Of a stretch of 64,000 nucleotides of DNA, positions 33,897-42,737 are shown one piece after another. Position 1 is the stretch's first letter, and each line of letters begins with the position of its first letter. The notes beneath the pieces were generated by a model. That model did not search any database. It was not told the origin of the DNA and saw only the letters and a program-made list of their open reading frames with translations. Source of the stretch: Betaproteobacteria bacterium Ga0077532 (lineage in GTDB: Bacteria; Pseudomonadota; Gammaproteobacteria; Burkholderiales; Ga0077523); assembly GCA_001464895.1 (NCBI GenBank), contig LNEE01000036.1, positions 38,886 to 102,885 on the forward strand, read 5' to 3'. Made by a program: the position numbers and the translations under genes.

Positions 33897-34952
33897 CTAT
33901 GCGATCACCCGCGAAGCGCGCAGTTGCCCGAACAACCCGATCAGCATGTCCTCGGTGTCGACCGACTCGCAGAAGCCGTGGCGCCGCGCCTTGCCGGTGT
34001 CGGACACGATGTCCCACGTGCTCGCGAACACGAAGTCGCCGAACGCGAAGCCCGCAAGCGCAGAAAGCGCGTGGGGCTGCAGGCCGTGGCGGGCGACGAT
34101 CCGGTCCCACACCGGCCCCTTGCCCGCCATGAACGCCGTGAGCTTGCGGGGCGCCGGGTCGGCCACCGGAACGTCGAAGAACGCCGCCATGCGCGGCCAC
34201 AGGTTGCACCAGCGGATCAGATCGCCGTTCGTGATGTTGAAGACTTCGTTGGCGCAGCGCGGTTCCGTCGCCATCCAGACCATCGCCTTCGCGAGCAGCG
34301 TGGAGTCCGTGAGCTGGTACAGCGCCGACCAGTTTCCCGGTGCCCCCGGATGGGCGAACGGTTCGCCCAGTTCGCGGCAGACGGACGCATACGTCGCGAG
34401 CACCAGAGCGAGGTTCATCGGGCTGCCCAGCGAGAAGCCGCACACGGCATGCGGGCGGACGGCGGACCATGTCCAGCCCCGCCCCCGCTGACGCGCTTCC
34501 AGCCAGTCCTGCTGGTCGAAGTAGAAGTTCGTCCCGGCGTGACGGGGATGCCATTCCTTCGCCGGGGTCGTGAAGGGTCCGAGATGGCTGCCGTACCACT
34601 TGGTGCCCTCGACGAGGTTCACGTGCGCGAGCGCGGGGCTCGCCGACTCGACCGCCTCGACGAGGTTCACGAGCATCGCCGTGTTGCGTGCCACATGCCT
34701 CGCGGGGTCGGGATCCTGCACGAATGCCGTGTAGAAGACGTGGGTGACGTCCTGCAATCCGCGGAACTTCGTGCGGCAGTCGACGGGATCCTCGAGATCC
34801 ACCGCGATGTGGGTGAAGCGGCCAGCGATGTCGGGTACGCGCCGCGACACGGCCACGATGTCCCAGCCACCGATGTCGAGCAGATGCTGCAGGAGGTACC
34901 GGCCCACGACGCCGGTCGCGCCGGTGATCACTGCCTTGCGTTTCGTGCTCAA
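33897..34952 (-). CDS. PRISE-type short-chain reductase (enone 5-beta-reductase/iridoid-synthase-like)
   Basis: A 351-residue extended short-chain dehydrogenase. The NADPH loop is TGATGVVG at 10-17. The catalytic region is not the usual YxxxK but VEGTKWYGSH (Lys118) with TNFYFDQQDWL (Tyr near 144), the pattern of progesterone 5-beta-reductase/iridoid synthase-like (PRISE) enzymes that reduce conjugated enones by 1,4-addition. The substrate is not known. Its start overlaps the stop of the PanE-like gene by four bases, so the two reductases are made together. Confidence 0.85.
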   Translation of the reverse strand: MSTKRKAVITGATGVVGRYLLQHLLDIGGWDIVAVSRRVPDIAGRFTHIAVDLEDPVDCRTKFRGLQDVTHVFYTAFVQDPDPARHVARNTAMLVNLVEAVESASPALAHVNLVEGTKWYGSHLGPFTTPAKEWHPRHAGTNFYFDQQDWLEARQRGRGWTWSAVRPHAVCGFSLGSPMNLALVLATYASVCRELGEPFAHPGAPGNWSALYQLTDSTLLAKAMVWMATEPRCANEVFNITNGDLIRWCNLWPRMAAFFDVPVADPAPRKLTAFMAGKGPVWDRIVARHGLQPHALSALAGFAFGDFVFASTWDIVSDTGKARRHGFCESVDTEDMLIGLFGQLRASRVIA

Positions 34953-35932
34953 GATCGTTCTTCCCGCGCCGCGGCGGCTTCGAGTGCCGCATAGTCGATG
35001 GGCGGCTCGTGGAGCGCCTGTCGGCGGCTGCGCTCCTGCCCCTTCACGATGGCGACGACGGCCTCGTTGTACGGGACCGCGATGCCGAGCGTGCGGGCCT
35101 CGCGCACGAGCGCCCCGTTGATCGCATCGATCTCGGTCCGGCGGCCGGCTTCCAGGTGCTGGAACATCGACGGCTTGTTGTAGCGGAGCCGGCAGATCTT
35201 CTTGATGGATCCGCGCGGATCGGGATCATCAAGGCGCACGCCCTTCGCAGACACCACCGCGAGGATCTCGTCGATCATGCGGTCCTGCAGCGCATCGACC
35301 TCGGGCGTTCGCGCGACCTCACCGAGCCTGAGGCCCGTGATGGCGCTGATCGCATTCACGCCGCAGTTCAGCACGAACTTGCTCCAGATCATCGCGAGCG
35401 GATCGTCGACCACCAGGGTCTCGAGCTCCGCCGCGGTGAGGGCGTCGGCCAGCGACCGCACCCGGGCGGATGCTGCACCGTCGAGTTCGCCGATCGACGT
35501 GGAACCCGCGTTGGTGTGACGCACGCGGCCGGGGCCGGGGCTCATGCCGCTGTTCATGCTGACACCCGCCAGGACACGGTCCGCGCCAAGCACTGCGGTC
35601 AGCGCCTCGACGTTGCCGATGCCGTTCTGCAGCGTGAGCGCGACGCCGCCGGGTGCGAGCAATCCGGCGGCGGCCTGCGCGGCGTCCGCGGTGCCGTTGG
35701 CGTCGGTGAAGACGATCACGAGGTCTGCGGGAGCCATGCCGTCGGGCCCGGTCTGCGCCGCCACGCGCAGCACGTGGTCCCCGTCGATGCCTTCGAGCAC
35801 GAGGCCGTCGCGACGGATGGCTTCGACGTGTTCGGGGCGACGGTCGACGAAGGCAACCTCGTGCCCCGCGAGTGCCAGCCGGCCGCCGTAGATGCCGCCC
35901 ATGGCGCCGGCCCCGATGACGATGATGCGCAT
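34949..35932 (-). CDS. 2-dehydropantoate 2-reductase family protein
   Basis: A 327-residue ketopantoate-reductase-family enzyme: Rossmann motif GAGAMG at 7-12, TLQNGIGN, catalytic lysine near 185 in MIWSKFVLNCGVNAIS, and the C-terminal SMFQHLEAGRRTEIDAINGA loop typical of the family. It reduces a 2-oxo acid with NADPH. True PanE feeds pantothenate synthesis, but family paralogues next to catabolic genes often act on other oxo acids, and the coupling to an enone reductase supports that reading. Divergent from the FAD-linked oxidase with a 97-nt gap. Confidence 0.85.
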   Translation of the reverse strand: MRIIVIGAGAMGGIYGGRLALAGHEVAFVDRRPEHVEAIRRDGLVLEGIDGDHVLRVAAQTGPDGMAPADLVIVFTDANGTADAAQAAAGLLAPGGVALTLQNGIGNVEALTAVLGADRVLAGVSMNSGMSPGPGRVRHTNAGSTSIGELDGAASARVRSLADALTAAELETLVVDDPLAMIWSKFVLNCGVNAISAITGLRLGEVARTPEVDALQDRMIDEILAVVSAKGVRLDDPDPRGSIKKICRLRYNKPSMFQHLEAGRRTEIDAINGALVREARTLGIAVPYNEAVVAIVKGQERSRRQALHEPPIDYAALEAAAAREERS

Positions 35933-36029
35933 GCGATTCCTCCCGAAGATCGGCGGCGAGTCTACACGCCGCACGCGGGCGATCTGGCTACACTCCAGCC
36001 TCGATCCGCACGGGGGAGGAGACCACACG

Positions 36030-37631
36030 ATGGACGCGAACCGCTACAAGTTCTGGGGCTGGGGACGGGTCGGCGAGGACGCCACCGCCGAGGAGCGTGC
36101 AGGCCTGAAGGCCCACATGCTCCGCCGCTTCGGCACGATGAACGGCGACGAGGTGGCACCGCCCCGCGCCGACGAGATCACGCTGCCGCCTCCGCGTCTC
36201 GGCATCCCCGCGACGCTCGCCGGCGTCCTGACGGCCGATCACGAGGACCGTCTGATCCACAGCTACGGGAAGTCGTATCCCGACAGCGTCCGCGCGTTCG
36301 CGAGGCAGTATCCCCATCCGCCCGATCTCGTGGCGCATCCCGCGAACGAGGCCGACGTGATCGCGGTGCTCGATCACGCCGACAGCGTCGGTGCCGCCGT
36401 GATCCCCTTCGGCGGCGGCTCATCCGTCGTGGGCGGCGTCGAGGCTGCGGTCCGCGGCGACTACGCGGGTGTGATCTCTCTCGACATGCAGGCGCTCGAC
36501 CGCGTGCTCGAGGTCGACACGGTCTCGCGCGCCGCGCGCATCCAGGCGGGCGTGTTGGGCCCCCATCTCGAAACGCAGCTGAAGCCGCATGGCCTCACGC
36601 TGCGCCACTATCCGCAGTCGTTCGAGTACTCGACGCTCGGCGGCTGGATCGCGACGCGGGCCGGCGGACATTTCGCGACGGTCTTGACGCATATCGATGA
36701 TCTCGTCGAGAACACGCGGGTCGTGACGCCGCGGGGCGTCTGCGAATCGCGGCGGCTGCCCGGGTCGGGCGCGGGTCCGAGTCCGGACCGGATGTTCATC
36801 GGCTCGGAAGGGATCCTGGGCGTGATCACCGAGGCGTGGATGCGACTCCAGGCGCGACCCGTGTTCCGCGCCGGAACCGCCGTACGGTTCCGCGACTGGC
36901 ATCGCGGGGTGGCCGCCGTGCGCCTGCTCTCGCAGTCGGGCCTCTCGCCGTCGAACTGCCGGATCATCGATGCCGAGGAGGCCGCGATGACCCGGGCGGG
37001 CGACGGCAGCGCGGCCATCCTCGTGCTGGCCTTCGAGAGCGCCGACCATCCTGTCGACGCGTGGATGGGGCGTGCTCTGGAAATCGCGGGAGATGCCGGC
37101 GGGGAGTGGGACGCCGATGCCGCGCCGGCCACCGACGGGCATCGCAGCGGCGAGTCGGGCGCGTGGCGCAACGCCTTCCTGCGTGCCCCCTATTACCGCG
37201 AGGTGCTGACGAGCTTCGGGGCGATGTACGACACCTTCGAGACCGCGATCACGTGGGACCGCTTCGATGCGCTGTACGCCGACGTCACCGGCGCCGTGCA
37301 TCGCGCGATCCGCGAGGTCACCGGCCGGTCGGGTTCGGTGAGCTGCCGCTTCACGCATCTCTACCCGGATGGTCCGGCGCCCTACTTCAGCTTCTACTGC
37401 CTGCCGAAGCGCGGGTCGGAACTGGAACAGTGGCGGGAGATCAAGCAGGCGGCATCCGAGGCGCTCATCGCGGCTGGCGGCACCATCACGCATCACCACG
37501 CGGTCGGACGCGACCATCGCCCGTGGTACGACCGGCAGCGTCCGGAGCTCTTCGCGACGGCGCTGCGGGCGGCGAAGCAGGCGCTCGATCCGAAGGGGCT
37601 GCTGAACCCCGGGGTGCTGATCGACCCGTGA
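36030..37631 (+). CDS. FAD-linked oxidase, alkyldihydroxyacetonephosphate-synthase-like
   Basis: A 533-residue VAO-type flavoprotein. The FAD pyrophosphate loop is PFGGGSSVVGG, followed by EYSTLGGWIATRAGGHFATV and FIGSEGILGVITEAW. The C-terminal domain has the ITHHHAVGRDHRPWY motif, which in alkyl-DHAP synthase carries the active histidines and tyrosine. The N-terminal FWGWG segment is also typical. Bacterial members oxidise 2-hydroxy acids or related substrates, and true ether-lipid synthesis is rare, so the substrate stays open. The ATG at 36030 has GGGGGAGGAG upstream. Confidence 0.87.
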   Translation: MDANRYKFWGWGRVGEDATAEERAGLKAHMLRRFGTMNGDEVAPPRADEITLPPPRLGIPATLAGVLTADHEDRLIHSYGKSYPDSVRAFARQYPHPPDLVAHPANEADVIAVLDHADSVGAAVIPFGGGSSVVGGVEAAVRGDYAGVISLDMQALDRVLEVDTVSRAARIQAGVLGPHLETQLKPHGLTLRHYPQSFEYSTLGGWIATRAGGHFATVLTHIDDLVENTRVVTPRGVCESRRLPGSGAGPSPDRMFIGSEGILGVITEAWMRLQARPVFRAGTAVRFRDWHRGVAAVRLLSQSGLSPSNCRIIDAEEAAMTRAGDGSAAILVLAFESADHPVDAWMGRALEIAGDAGGEWDADAAPATDGHRSGESGAWRNAFLRAPYYREVLTSFGAMYDTFETAITWDRFDALYADVTGAVHRAIREVTGRSGSVSCRFTHLYPDGPAPYFSFYCLPKRGSELEQWREIKQAASEALIAAGGTITHHHAVGRDHRPWYDRQRPELFATALRAAKQALDPKGLLNPGVLIDP

Positions 37632-37638
37632 ACGGCGC

Positions 37639-38019
37639 CTACTTCTTGCCGAGCAGCTTCTCGATGAGCGGGTTCACCTTCTTGCCCGCCTTGGGGTGCT
37701 CGTCGGGGTTGCCCTCGCGCATGCGCTGGTCGATGTCGACCGGCTTCTGCCGGAGGGATTCGATGAAGCCGCTGCCACCGGCCTTGTCCTCCTCGGGCGG
37801 CGGCGGGGCCTTGGGCATCTTCACGGTGTTGGGTTTCAGCTCCGACTTCTTGAAGGTCTTCGCGGTCTTCGCGCCCTGGTCTTCGCAGGGTTCGTTGGAG
37901 TAGAGGACACGGCCGTCGGCGCCGGCACACTTGTAGACCCCAGCCTGCGCCTGCGTGGGCAGCGCCGCAGCGAGAACGACCAGCGACGCGATCCGGATTC
38001 GCACGAATCGCCCCCGCAT
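37639..38019 (-). CDS. Exported DUF4124 protein
   Basis: A 126-residue periplasmic protein: signal peptide at 1-27, then a DUF4124 domain recognised by GVYKCAGADGRVLYSNEPCE, in which two cysteines flank a short beta hairpin. A conserved FKKSEL segment and a Pro/Lys-rich tail follow. Function unknown; such proteins are common and often duplicated in betaproteobacteria. The ATG overlaps the stop of the upstream paralogue by one base. Confidence 0.8.
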   Translation of the reverse strand: MRGRFVRIRIASLVVLAAALPTQAQAGVYKCAGADGRVLYSNEPCEDQGAKTAKTFKKSELKPNTVKMPKAPPPPEEDKAGGSGFIESLRQKPVDIDQRMREGNPDEHPKAGKKVNPLIEKLLGKK

Positions 38020-38321
38020 CACTTGCCGGCCTGCGGGCGGGACCCGGAGGCCTTGTCGGGCGCTGCGCCCTTGAAGCTGGAACCGCCGCCGAACTCCGGC
38101 GCAGTGCCGTCCCCCTGGGGCGGGCGCGGACGCATGCGCATCTCGTTCCCGCGCAGTTCCGACTTCTTGAAGGCCTTCTCCTCGCGCGCGCCCACCGCGG
38201 CGCAGGGCTCGTCGGAGTAGATGACGGCGCCACCGGGCCCCTTGCATTTCACGAGGCCGGCTTCGGCGGCGGGAACTACAGCGATCACGGCTGCGGCAAG
38301 GGCAGCCTGCGGGAACCTCAT
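38019..38321 (-). CDS. Exported DUF4124 protein, paralogue
   Basis: A 100-residue protein with a signal peptide (MRFPQAALAAAVIAVVPAAE), then GLVKCKGPGGAVIYSDEPCA and AFKKSELRGNEMRMRP. Both the cysteine hairpin and the FKKSEL segment match the next gene, so the two arose by tandem duplication. The tail is Gly/Pro-rich. It overlaps the downstream copy by one base and is expected to be co-expressed. Function unknown. Confidence 0.8.
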   Translation of the reverse strand: MRFPQAALAAAVIAVVPAAEAGLVKCKGPGGAVIYSDEPCAAVGAREEKAFKKSELRGNEMRMRPRPPQGDGTAPEFGGGSSFKGAAPDKASGSRPQAGK

Positions 38322-38354
38322 GGCACTTACCTCCGCGTGGGTGCGCGCGACCGC

Positions 38355-39977
38355 TCAGGCGCCGGGCAGCTTGTGGGCCTTGAAGTCCTCGCGCAACTTG
38401 GTCTTGAGCAGCTTCCCGGTGGCCGTGTGCGGCAGGTTTTCAACGAATACGACGTCGTCGGGAATCCACCATTTTGCGACCCTGCCCTCGAAGAACTTGA
38501 GCATGTCCTCCCGCGTGGCAGTGGCACCTTCCTTCAGCCTTACCAGGAGCAGTGGACGCTCGTCCCACTTGGGGTGCGCGACGCCGATCACCGCGGCTTC
38601 CGCCACGGACGGATGCGCCATCGCGGCGTTCTCGAGATCGATGGAACTGATCCATTCGCCGCCCGACTTGATGACGTCCTTCGACCGGTCGGTGATCTGC
38701 ATGAAGCCATCCTGGTCGAGCGTCGCGACGTCCCCCGTGGGGAACCAGCCGTCGGCCAGCGGATCCCCGCCCTCGCCGCGGAAGTACTCGCGCGTGATCC
38801 ACGGGCCACGCACCAGGAGGTCCCCGAAGGCCTTGCCGTCGCGGGGCAGCTCCTTGCCCTCGTCGTCGACGATCTTCATCTCGACGCCGAAGATGGCGCG
38901 ACCCTGCTTGTTCTGCAGCGCGTGGCGTTCGGCCTCGGACCATTCGAGATGACGGCTCTTGAACGTGTTGACCGTCCCGAGCGGACTCAGCTCGGTCATC
39001 CCCCAGGCATGGAGGACCTGGACGCCGTATTCGTCCTCGAAGGTCCGGATCATCGCAGGCGGGCAGGCCGAGCCGCCGATCACCGTGCGCTTCAGCGTTC
39101 CGAATCCGATGCCCTTGGCCTTCACGTGCTGGAGCAGACCGAGCCAGATGGTGGGAACACCGGCCGAGCAGGTCACCTTCTCCGACTCGAAGAGCTCCAC
39201 GAGGCTGGCGCCGTCCAACTGGGCGCCGGGGAAGACCAGCTTTGCGCCCACCAGCGGCGCGCTGTAGGGAAGCCCCCATGCATTCACATGGAACATCGGC
39301 ACGACTGGCAGCACGACATCCCGGGCCGAAAGGTTGAGGGCGTCCGGAAGACACGCGGCGTACGCGTGCAGGATCGTGGACCGATGGCTGTAGAGCACGC
39401 CCTTCGGATTGCCCGTCGTCCCCGACGTGTAGCAGAGCGACGAGGCGAGGTTCTCGTCCAGCACCGGCCATTCGAAGTCGTCGGAATGGGCGTTGACGAG
39501 GTCTTCGTAGCAGAGCAGATCGAGACTGGAGGCGGGCATGTGCGCCCGGTCGGTCATCGCCACCCAGCCACGCACGCCCTTGCAATGCGGCGCGAGCTTC
39601 TCGACGAGCGGAAGGAACGTCAGGTCGAAGAAGAGGAAGGTGTCCTCGGCGTGATTGACGATGTAGGTGATCTGCTCGGGAAAGAGGCGCGGATTGACGG
39701 TGTGGCACACCGCTCCGATGCCCGACGACCCGAAGTAGATCTCGAGGTGTCGGTAGCCGTTCCAGGCGAGCGTCCCGATGCGGTCGGAGGCCTTCACACC
39801 GAGGGCGGTCAGGGCGTTCGCGAGTTGGCGGGAACGTCGATGGGCGTCCGAGTAGGTGTATCGGTGGATGCCGCCCTCCACCGTCCGGGACACGATCTCC
39901 GTGTCGCCGTGGCAACGATCGGCGTGCTGAATGAGCGCCGAGATGTTGAGCGGCAAGTTCATCATGAGGCCGTGCAT
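38355..39977 (-). CDS. Medium/long-chain acyl-CoA ligase (AlkK/DmdB-like)
   Basis: A 540-residue ANL enzyme: P-loop SLCYTSGTTGNPKGVLYSHR, AWGMTELSPLG (A5), DGWFPTGDVATLDQDGFMQI (A7), DRSKDVIKSGGEWISSIDLE (A8) and the terminal TATGKLLKTKLRE lysine motif. The HVNAWGLPYSAPLVGAKLVF segment is typical of the group containing medium-chain fatty acid and 3-methylmercaptopropionate CoA ligases. AGGAG lies 9 nt before the ATG at 39977; an internal Met four codons on is possible. It is divergent from the Liv operon, so the transporter might import its substrate. Confidence 0.9.
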   Translation of the reverse strand: MHGLMMNLPLNISALIQHADRCHGDTEIVSRTVEGGIHRYTYSDAHRRSRQLANALTALGVKASDRIGTLAWNGYRHLEIYFGSSGIGAVCHTVNPRLFPEQITYIVNHAEDTFLFFDLTFLPLVEKLAPHCKGVRGWVAMTDRAHMPASSLDLLCYEDLVNAHSDDFEWPVLDENLASSLCYTSGTTGNPKGVLYSHRSTILHAYAACLPDALNLSARDVVLPVVPMFHVNAWGLPYSAPLVGAKLVFPGAQLDGASLVELFESEKVTCSAGVPTIWLGLLQHVKAKGIGFGTLKRTVIGGSACPPAMIRTFEDEYGVQVLHAWGMTELSPLGTVNTFKSRHLEWSEAERHALQNKQGRAIFGVEMKIVDDEGKELPRDGKAFGDLLVRGPWITREYFRGEGGDPLADGWFPTGDVATLDQDGFMQITDRSKDVIKSGGEWISSIDLENAAMAHPSVAEAAVIGVAHPKWDERPLLLVRLKEGATATREDMLKFFEGRVAKWWIPDDVVFVENLPHTATGKLLKTKLREDFKAHKLPGA

Positions 39978-40390
39978 GGACCGCTTCTCCTGGGGGTGAT
40001 CTCGCGGCGGATTCTAGCCCGGAACCCCGGGGCCGGACCCGCCGCAGGAGGGGTGGACGGAGCTGCGCGCCACTCGGCAAGGCTCGTTTACATCGGGGGG
40101 GCGATGCGGCAGAATCCGCCGACCCCGGAGGGTAAATCCCGACAACTGGGATCTTCCGGAGAGGCTTCGGAGCATTGAGCGGACAGTGCGCGGCCATGTG
40201 GATTCGATCATGGGCACGTGGCTCACTAAGCGCGTGGAGCACCGCGCGCAGGGGAAATCCGTGGCGGGCATGATGGCGGGCAGGGCCCGGCGCAGGCCCG
40301 CACAGCAGACGCGTGACATCCCATCCACCCGGCGGCATGCGCCCGGGCGAAAGTGGTCAGCGCGGCACGGCACCGAGGCGTTGGGCCGGG

Positions 40391-40406
40391 GTCCGGACAT
40401 CCGGAC
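40391..40406 (+). promoter_or_regulatory. Dyad in the leader of the Liv operon
   Basis: GTCCGGA-CA-TCCGGAC, a perfect 7-bp inverted repeat with a 2-bp centre, lies 30 nt before the start codon and just upstream of the GGAGGAG ribosome binding site. It could be a repressor site or a leader hairpin. The rest of the 458-nt divergent gap (39978-40435) has no gene or clear promoter. Confidence 0.3.
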
Positions 40407-40435
40407 ACCCGTCATCGGAACTGGAGGAGAAACGC

Positions 40436-41701
40436 ATGCTGAGCAAGATCTCGCGTACCGCGATCGCGGGCGCCGCTGCCGTATTTTCAGGCGCCCTTTT
40501 TTCTCTCGGCGCCCACGCCCAGAGCACCATCAAGATCGCTTACCTCGAAGGCCTCTCCGGGCCGTTTGCCAACGTCGGTGAGGTGGGTCTCCGGCATCTC
40601 CAGTACGCCGCGGACCGCGTGAATGCCAAGGGCGGCGTGCTCGGCCAGAAGATCGAAGTCATCCCGTTCGACACCAAGACGAGCCCCCAGGAAGCGCAGC
40701 TCGTGTTCAAGCAGCTGGTCGACCAGGGCATCCGCTACATGATGCAAGGCAACGGCTCCGCCGTCGCCATCGCCCTGACCGAGGCCCTCGCGAAGCACAA
40801 CAGCCGCGAGCCCGAGAAGACGGTGCTGTACATGAACTACGGCGCCGTGGACCCCAGCCTCACGAACGAGAAGTGCAACTTCTACCACTTCCGCTTCGAC
40901 GCGGACGTCGACATGAAGATGCAGGCGCTGACCACCTATATGGTCCAGCAGAAGGACATCAAGAAGGTCTACCTGATCAATCAGGACTACGCCTTCGGAC
41001 AGTCGGTCGCCAAGGCCGCGCGGGCGATGCTCACCAAGAAGCGCGCCGACATCGAGATCGTCGGCGACGACCTCCACCCGCTCGGCAAGGTGAAGGACTT
41101 CGCGCCCTACATCGCGAAGATCAAGGCCTCCGGCGCCAACGCGGTGGTGAGCGGCAACTGGGGCAACGACATCGCGCTGCTGATCAAGGCGGCCAAGGAA
41201 GCTGGGCTGACGGCCGAGTTCTTCACCTACTACGCCGGTGGCCTGGGCACCCCGCCCGTGATCGGTGAGGCTGGCGTCGGGCACCTGAAGCAGGTCACCG
41301 TGTTCCACTCCAACATCGGTGGCAGCCGCACTGCCGATGAAGTGAACGGCTATCGGAAGCGCTTCCCCGACTCGAAGGACGACTTCTACTGGACCTCGAT
41401 CATGGCCGCCGTCGACATGCTGGCGCGTTCGATGGAACAGACGAAGTCGACCGATCCGACGAAGGTCGCGCTCGCGCTGGAGAACATGAAGGTCGACCAG
41501 GTCACCGGCGAGGCCTACATGCGTGCCGACAACCATCAACTCGTGCAGCCCATCTTCGTGTCCACGTTCAGCAAGTCGAACGGCAAGGACGTGAAGTTCG
41601 ATGTCGAGCGGACTGGCTTCGGCTTCAGGACCGACGCACGGATCGAGGCCAAGGACACCGTCCTGCCCACGACCTGCAACTTCAAGCGTCCGAAGGGCTG
41701 A
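40436..41701 (+). CDS. livK: Branched-chain amino acid-type ABC transporter, substrate-binding protein
   Basis: A 421-residue periplasmic binding protein with signal peptide (cleavage near LGAHAQS) and a type I periplasmic-binding fold (IKIAYLEGLSGPFANVGEVG; YLINQDYAFGQSVAKAARAM; SGANAVVSGNWGNDIALLIK). It delivers ligand to LivHM. Homologues bind branched-chain amino acids, amides, aromatic acids or short organic acids, so the ligand is not certain. An excellent GGAGGAG site precedes the ATG. A hairpin after the stop may give this gene more transcript than the permeases. Confidence 0.9.
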   Translation: MLSKISRTAIAGAAAVFSGALFSLGAHAQSTIKIAYLEGLSGPFANVGEVGLRHLQYAADRVNAKGGVLGQKIEVIPFDTKTSPQEAQLVFKQLVDQGIRYMMQGNGSAVAIALTEALAKHNSREPEKTVLYMNYGAVDPSLTNEKCNFYHFRFDADVDMKMQALTTYMVQQKDIKKVYLINQDYAFGQSVAKAARAMLTKKRADIEIVGDDLHPLGKVKDFAPYIAKIKASGANAVVSGNWGNDIALLIKAAKEAGLTAEFFTYYAGGLGTPPVIGEAGVGHLKQVTVFHSNIGGSRTADEVNGYRKRFPDSKDDFYWTSIMAAVDMLARSMEQTKSTDPTKVALALENMKVDQVTGEAYMRADNHQLVQPIFVSTFSKSNGKDVKFDVERTGFGFRTDARIEAKDTVLPTTCNFKRPKG

Positions 41702-41724
41702 CGCCGGAACGAGTCGGTGTAGCG

Positions 41725-41755
41725 AGGGGCGCCCCCCGGGACGCCCCTTTCGTTT
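41725..41755 (+). terminator. Attenuator-like hairpin between livK and livH
   Basis: A stem AGGGGCG/CGCCCCT (41725-41731 with 41742-41748), with extra GC pairs possible inside, is followed by TTTCGTTT. It sits 23 nt after the binding-protein stop and 30 nt before livH, a position that allows partial termination. Confidence 0.55.
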
Positions 41756-41782
41756 GACGGGGTCGGTTGCGCGGGGTCACAG

Positions 41783-42730
41783 GTGGAATTCTTTCTCGTC
41801 ACGATGCTGAACAGCCTGTCCTACGGGCTCCTGCTGTTCATGCTGTCTTCCGGTCTCACGCTCATCTTCAGCATGATGGGTGTGCTCAATTTCGCGCACG
41901 CGAGCTTCTACATGCTCGGCGCCTACTTCGCGTACCAGACCAGCACGTACCTGGGCTTCTGGCCCGCGCTGATCGTCGCGCCGGCGGCCGTGGCGTTCCT
42001 CGGTGCCCTCACCGAGCGATACGGACTGCGGACCGTGCACAAGTTCGGTCACGTGGCGGAGCTGCTGTTCACCTTCGGCCTCGCCTACATTATCGAGGAG
42101 TTCGTGCACCTGCTCTGGGGCCGGGCACCGGTGGAGTACCGAATCCCGCCCATCCTCGATTTCTCGGCCTTCTCGATCTACACGACGCAGTACCCTGCCT
42201 ACCGCGTCTTCATGATGCTGGTGTCGGTGGCGATGCTCGCGGCGCTGTACCTCGCCCTCACCCGTACCCGCATCGGTCTGATCATCCAGGCCTCGCTCAC
42301 GCACCCGGACATGGTCGAGGCCCTCGGCCACAACGTGCCGCGCGTGTTCATGACGGTGTTCGCGGGCGGCGCGGCACTGGCGGGGCTGGCGGGGGTGATC
42401 GGCGGCAACGCGTTCGTGACGGAACCCGGCATGGCGGCGAGCGTCGGCACCATCGTGTTCGTCGTGGTGGTGTTCGGCGGCATGGGGTCCCTCGCCGGCG
42501 CCTTCGTTGCATCGCTCATCATCGGTGCAGTCCAGACGTTCTCGGTCGCCTTCGACTACTCGCTCGCGTCGATCCTCACAGGCATGGGCGTCCAGCTCGA
42601 TCCCGAATCGGCCTGGTACGAACTCTGGAAGGTGACCATCGCCCAGGCGGCGCCCGTCCTGCCGTACGTCCTGATGGTGCTCATGCTCATCGTCCGACCC
42701 AAGGGCCTCATGGGCACCCGCGAAGGCTGA
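41783..42730 (+). CDS. livH: ABC transporter permease LivH
   Basis: A 315-residue inner-membrane permease with about eight helices. The start (MEFFLVTMLNSLSYG), the LTLIFSMMGVLNFAHASFYM segment and the C-terminal VFGGMGSLAGAFVASLIIGA, which includes the coupling loop to the ATPase, are family hallmarks. The start codon is GTG; an ATG at 41804 is possible. Partner of LivM, whose gene follows after 7 nt. Confidence 0.92.
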   Translation: MEFFLVTMLNSLSYGLLLFMLSSGLTLIFSMMGVLNFAHASFYMLGAYFAYQTSTYLGFWPALIVAPAAVAFLGALTERYGLRTVHKFGHVAELLFTFGLAYIIEEFVHLLWGRAPVEYRIPPILDFSAFSIYTTQYPAYRVFMMLVSVAMLAALYLALTRTRIGLIIQASLTHPDMVEALGHNVPRVFMTVFAGGAALAGLAGVIGGNAFVTEPGMAASVGTIVFVVVVFGGMGSLAGAFVASLIIGAVQTFSVAFDYSLASILTGMGVQLDPESAWYELWKVTIAQAAPVLPYVLMVLMLIVRPKGLMGTREG

Positions 42731-42737
42731 CACGACC

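Noticed and set aside
40014..40415. 133-codon minus-strand open frame in the fadD-livK gap
   Set aside because: No ribosome binding site, Pro/Arg/Ser-rich composition and no similarity to any known fold; treated as divergent promoter DNA.
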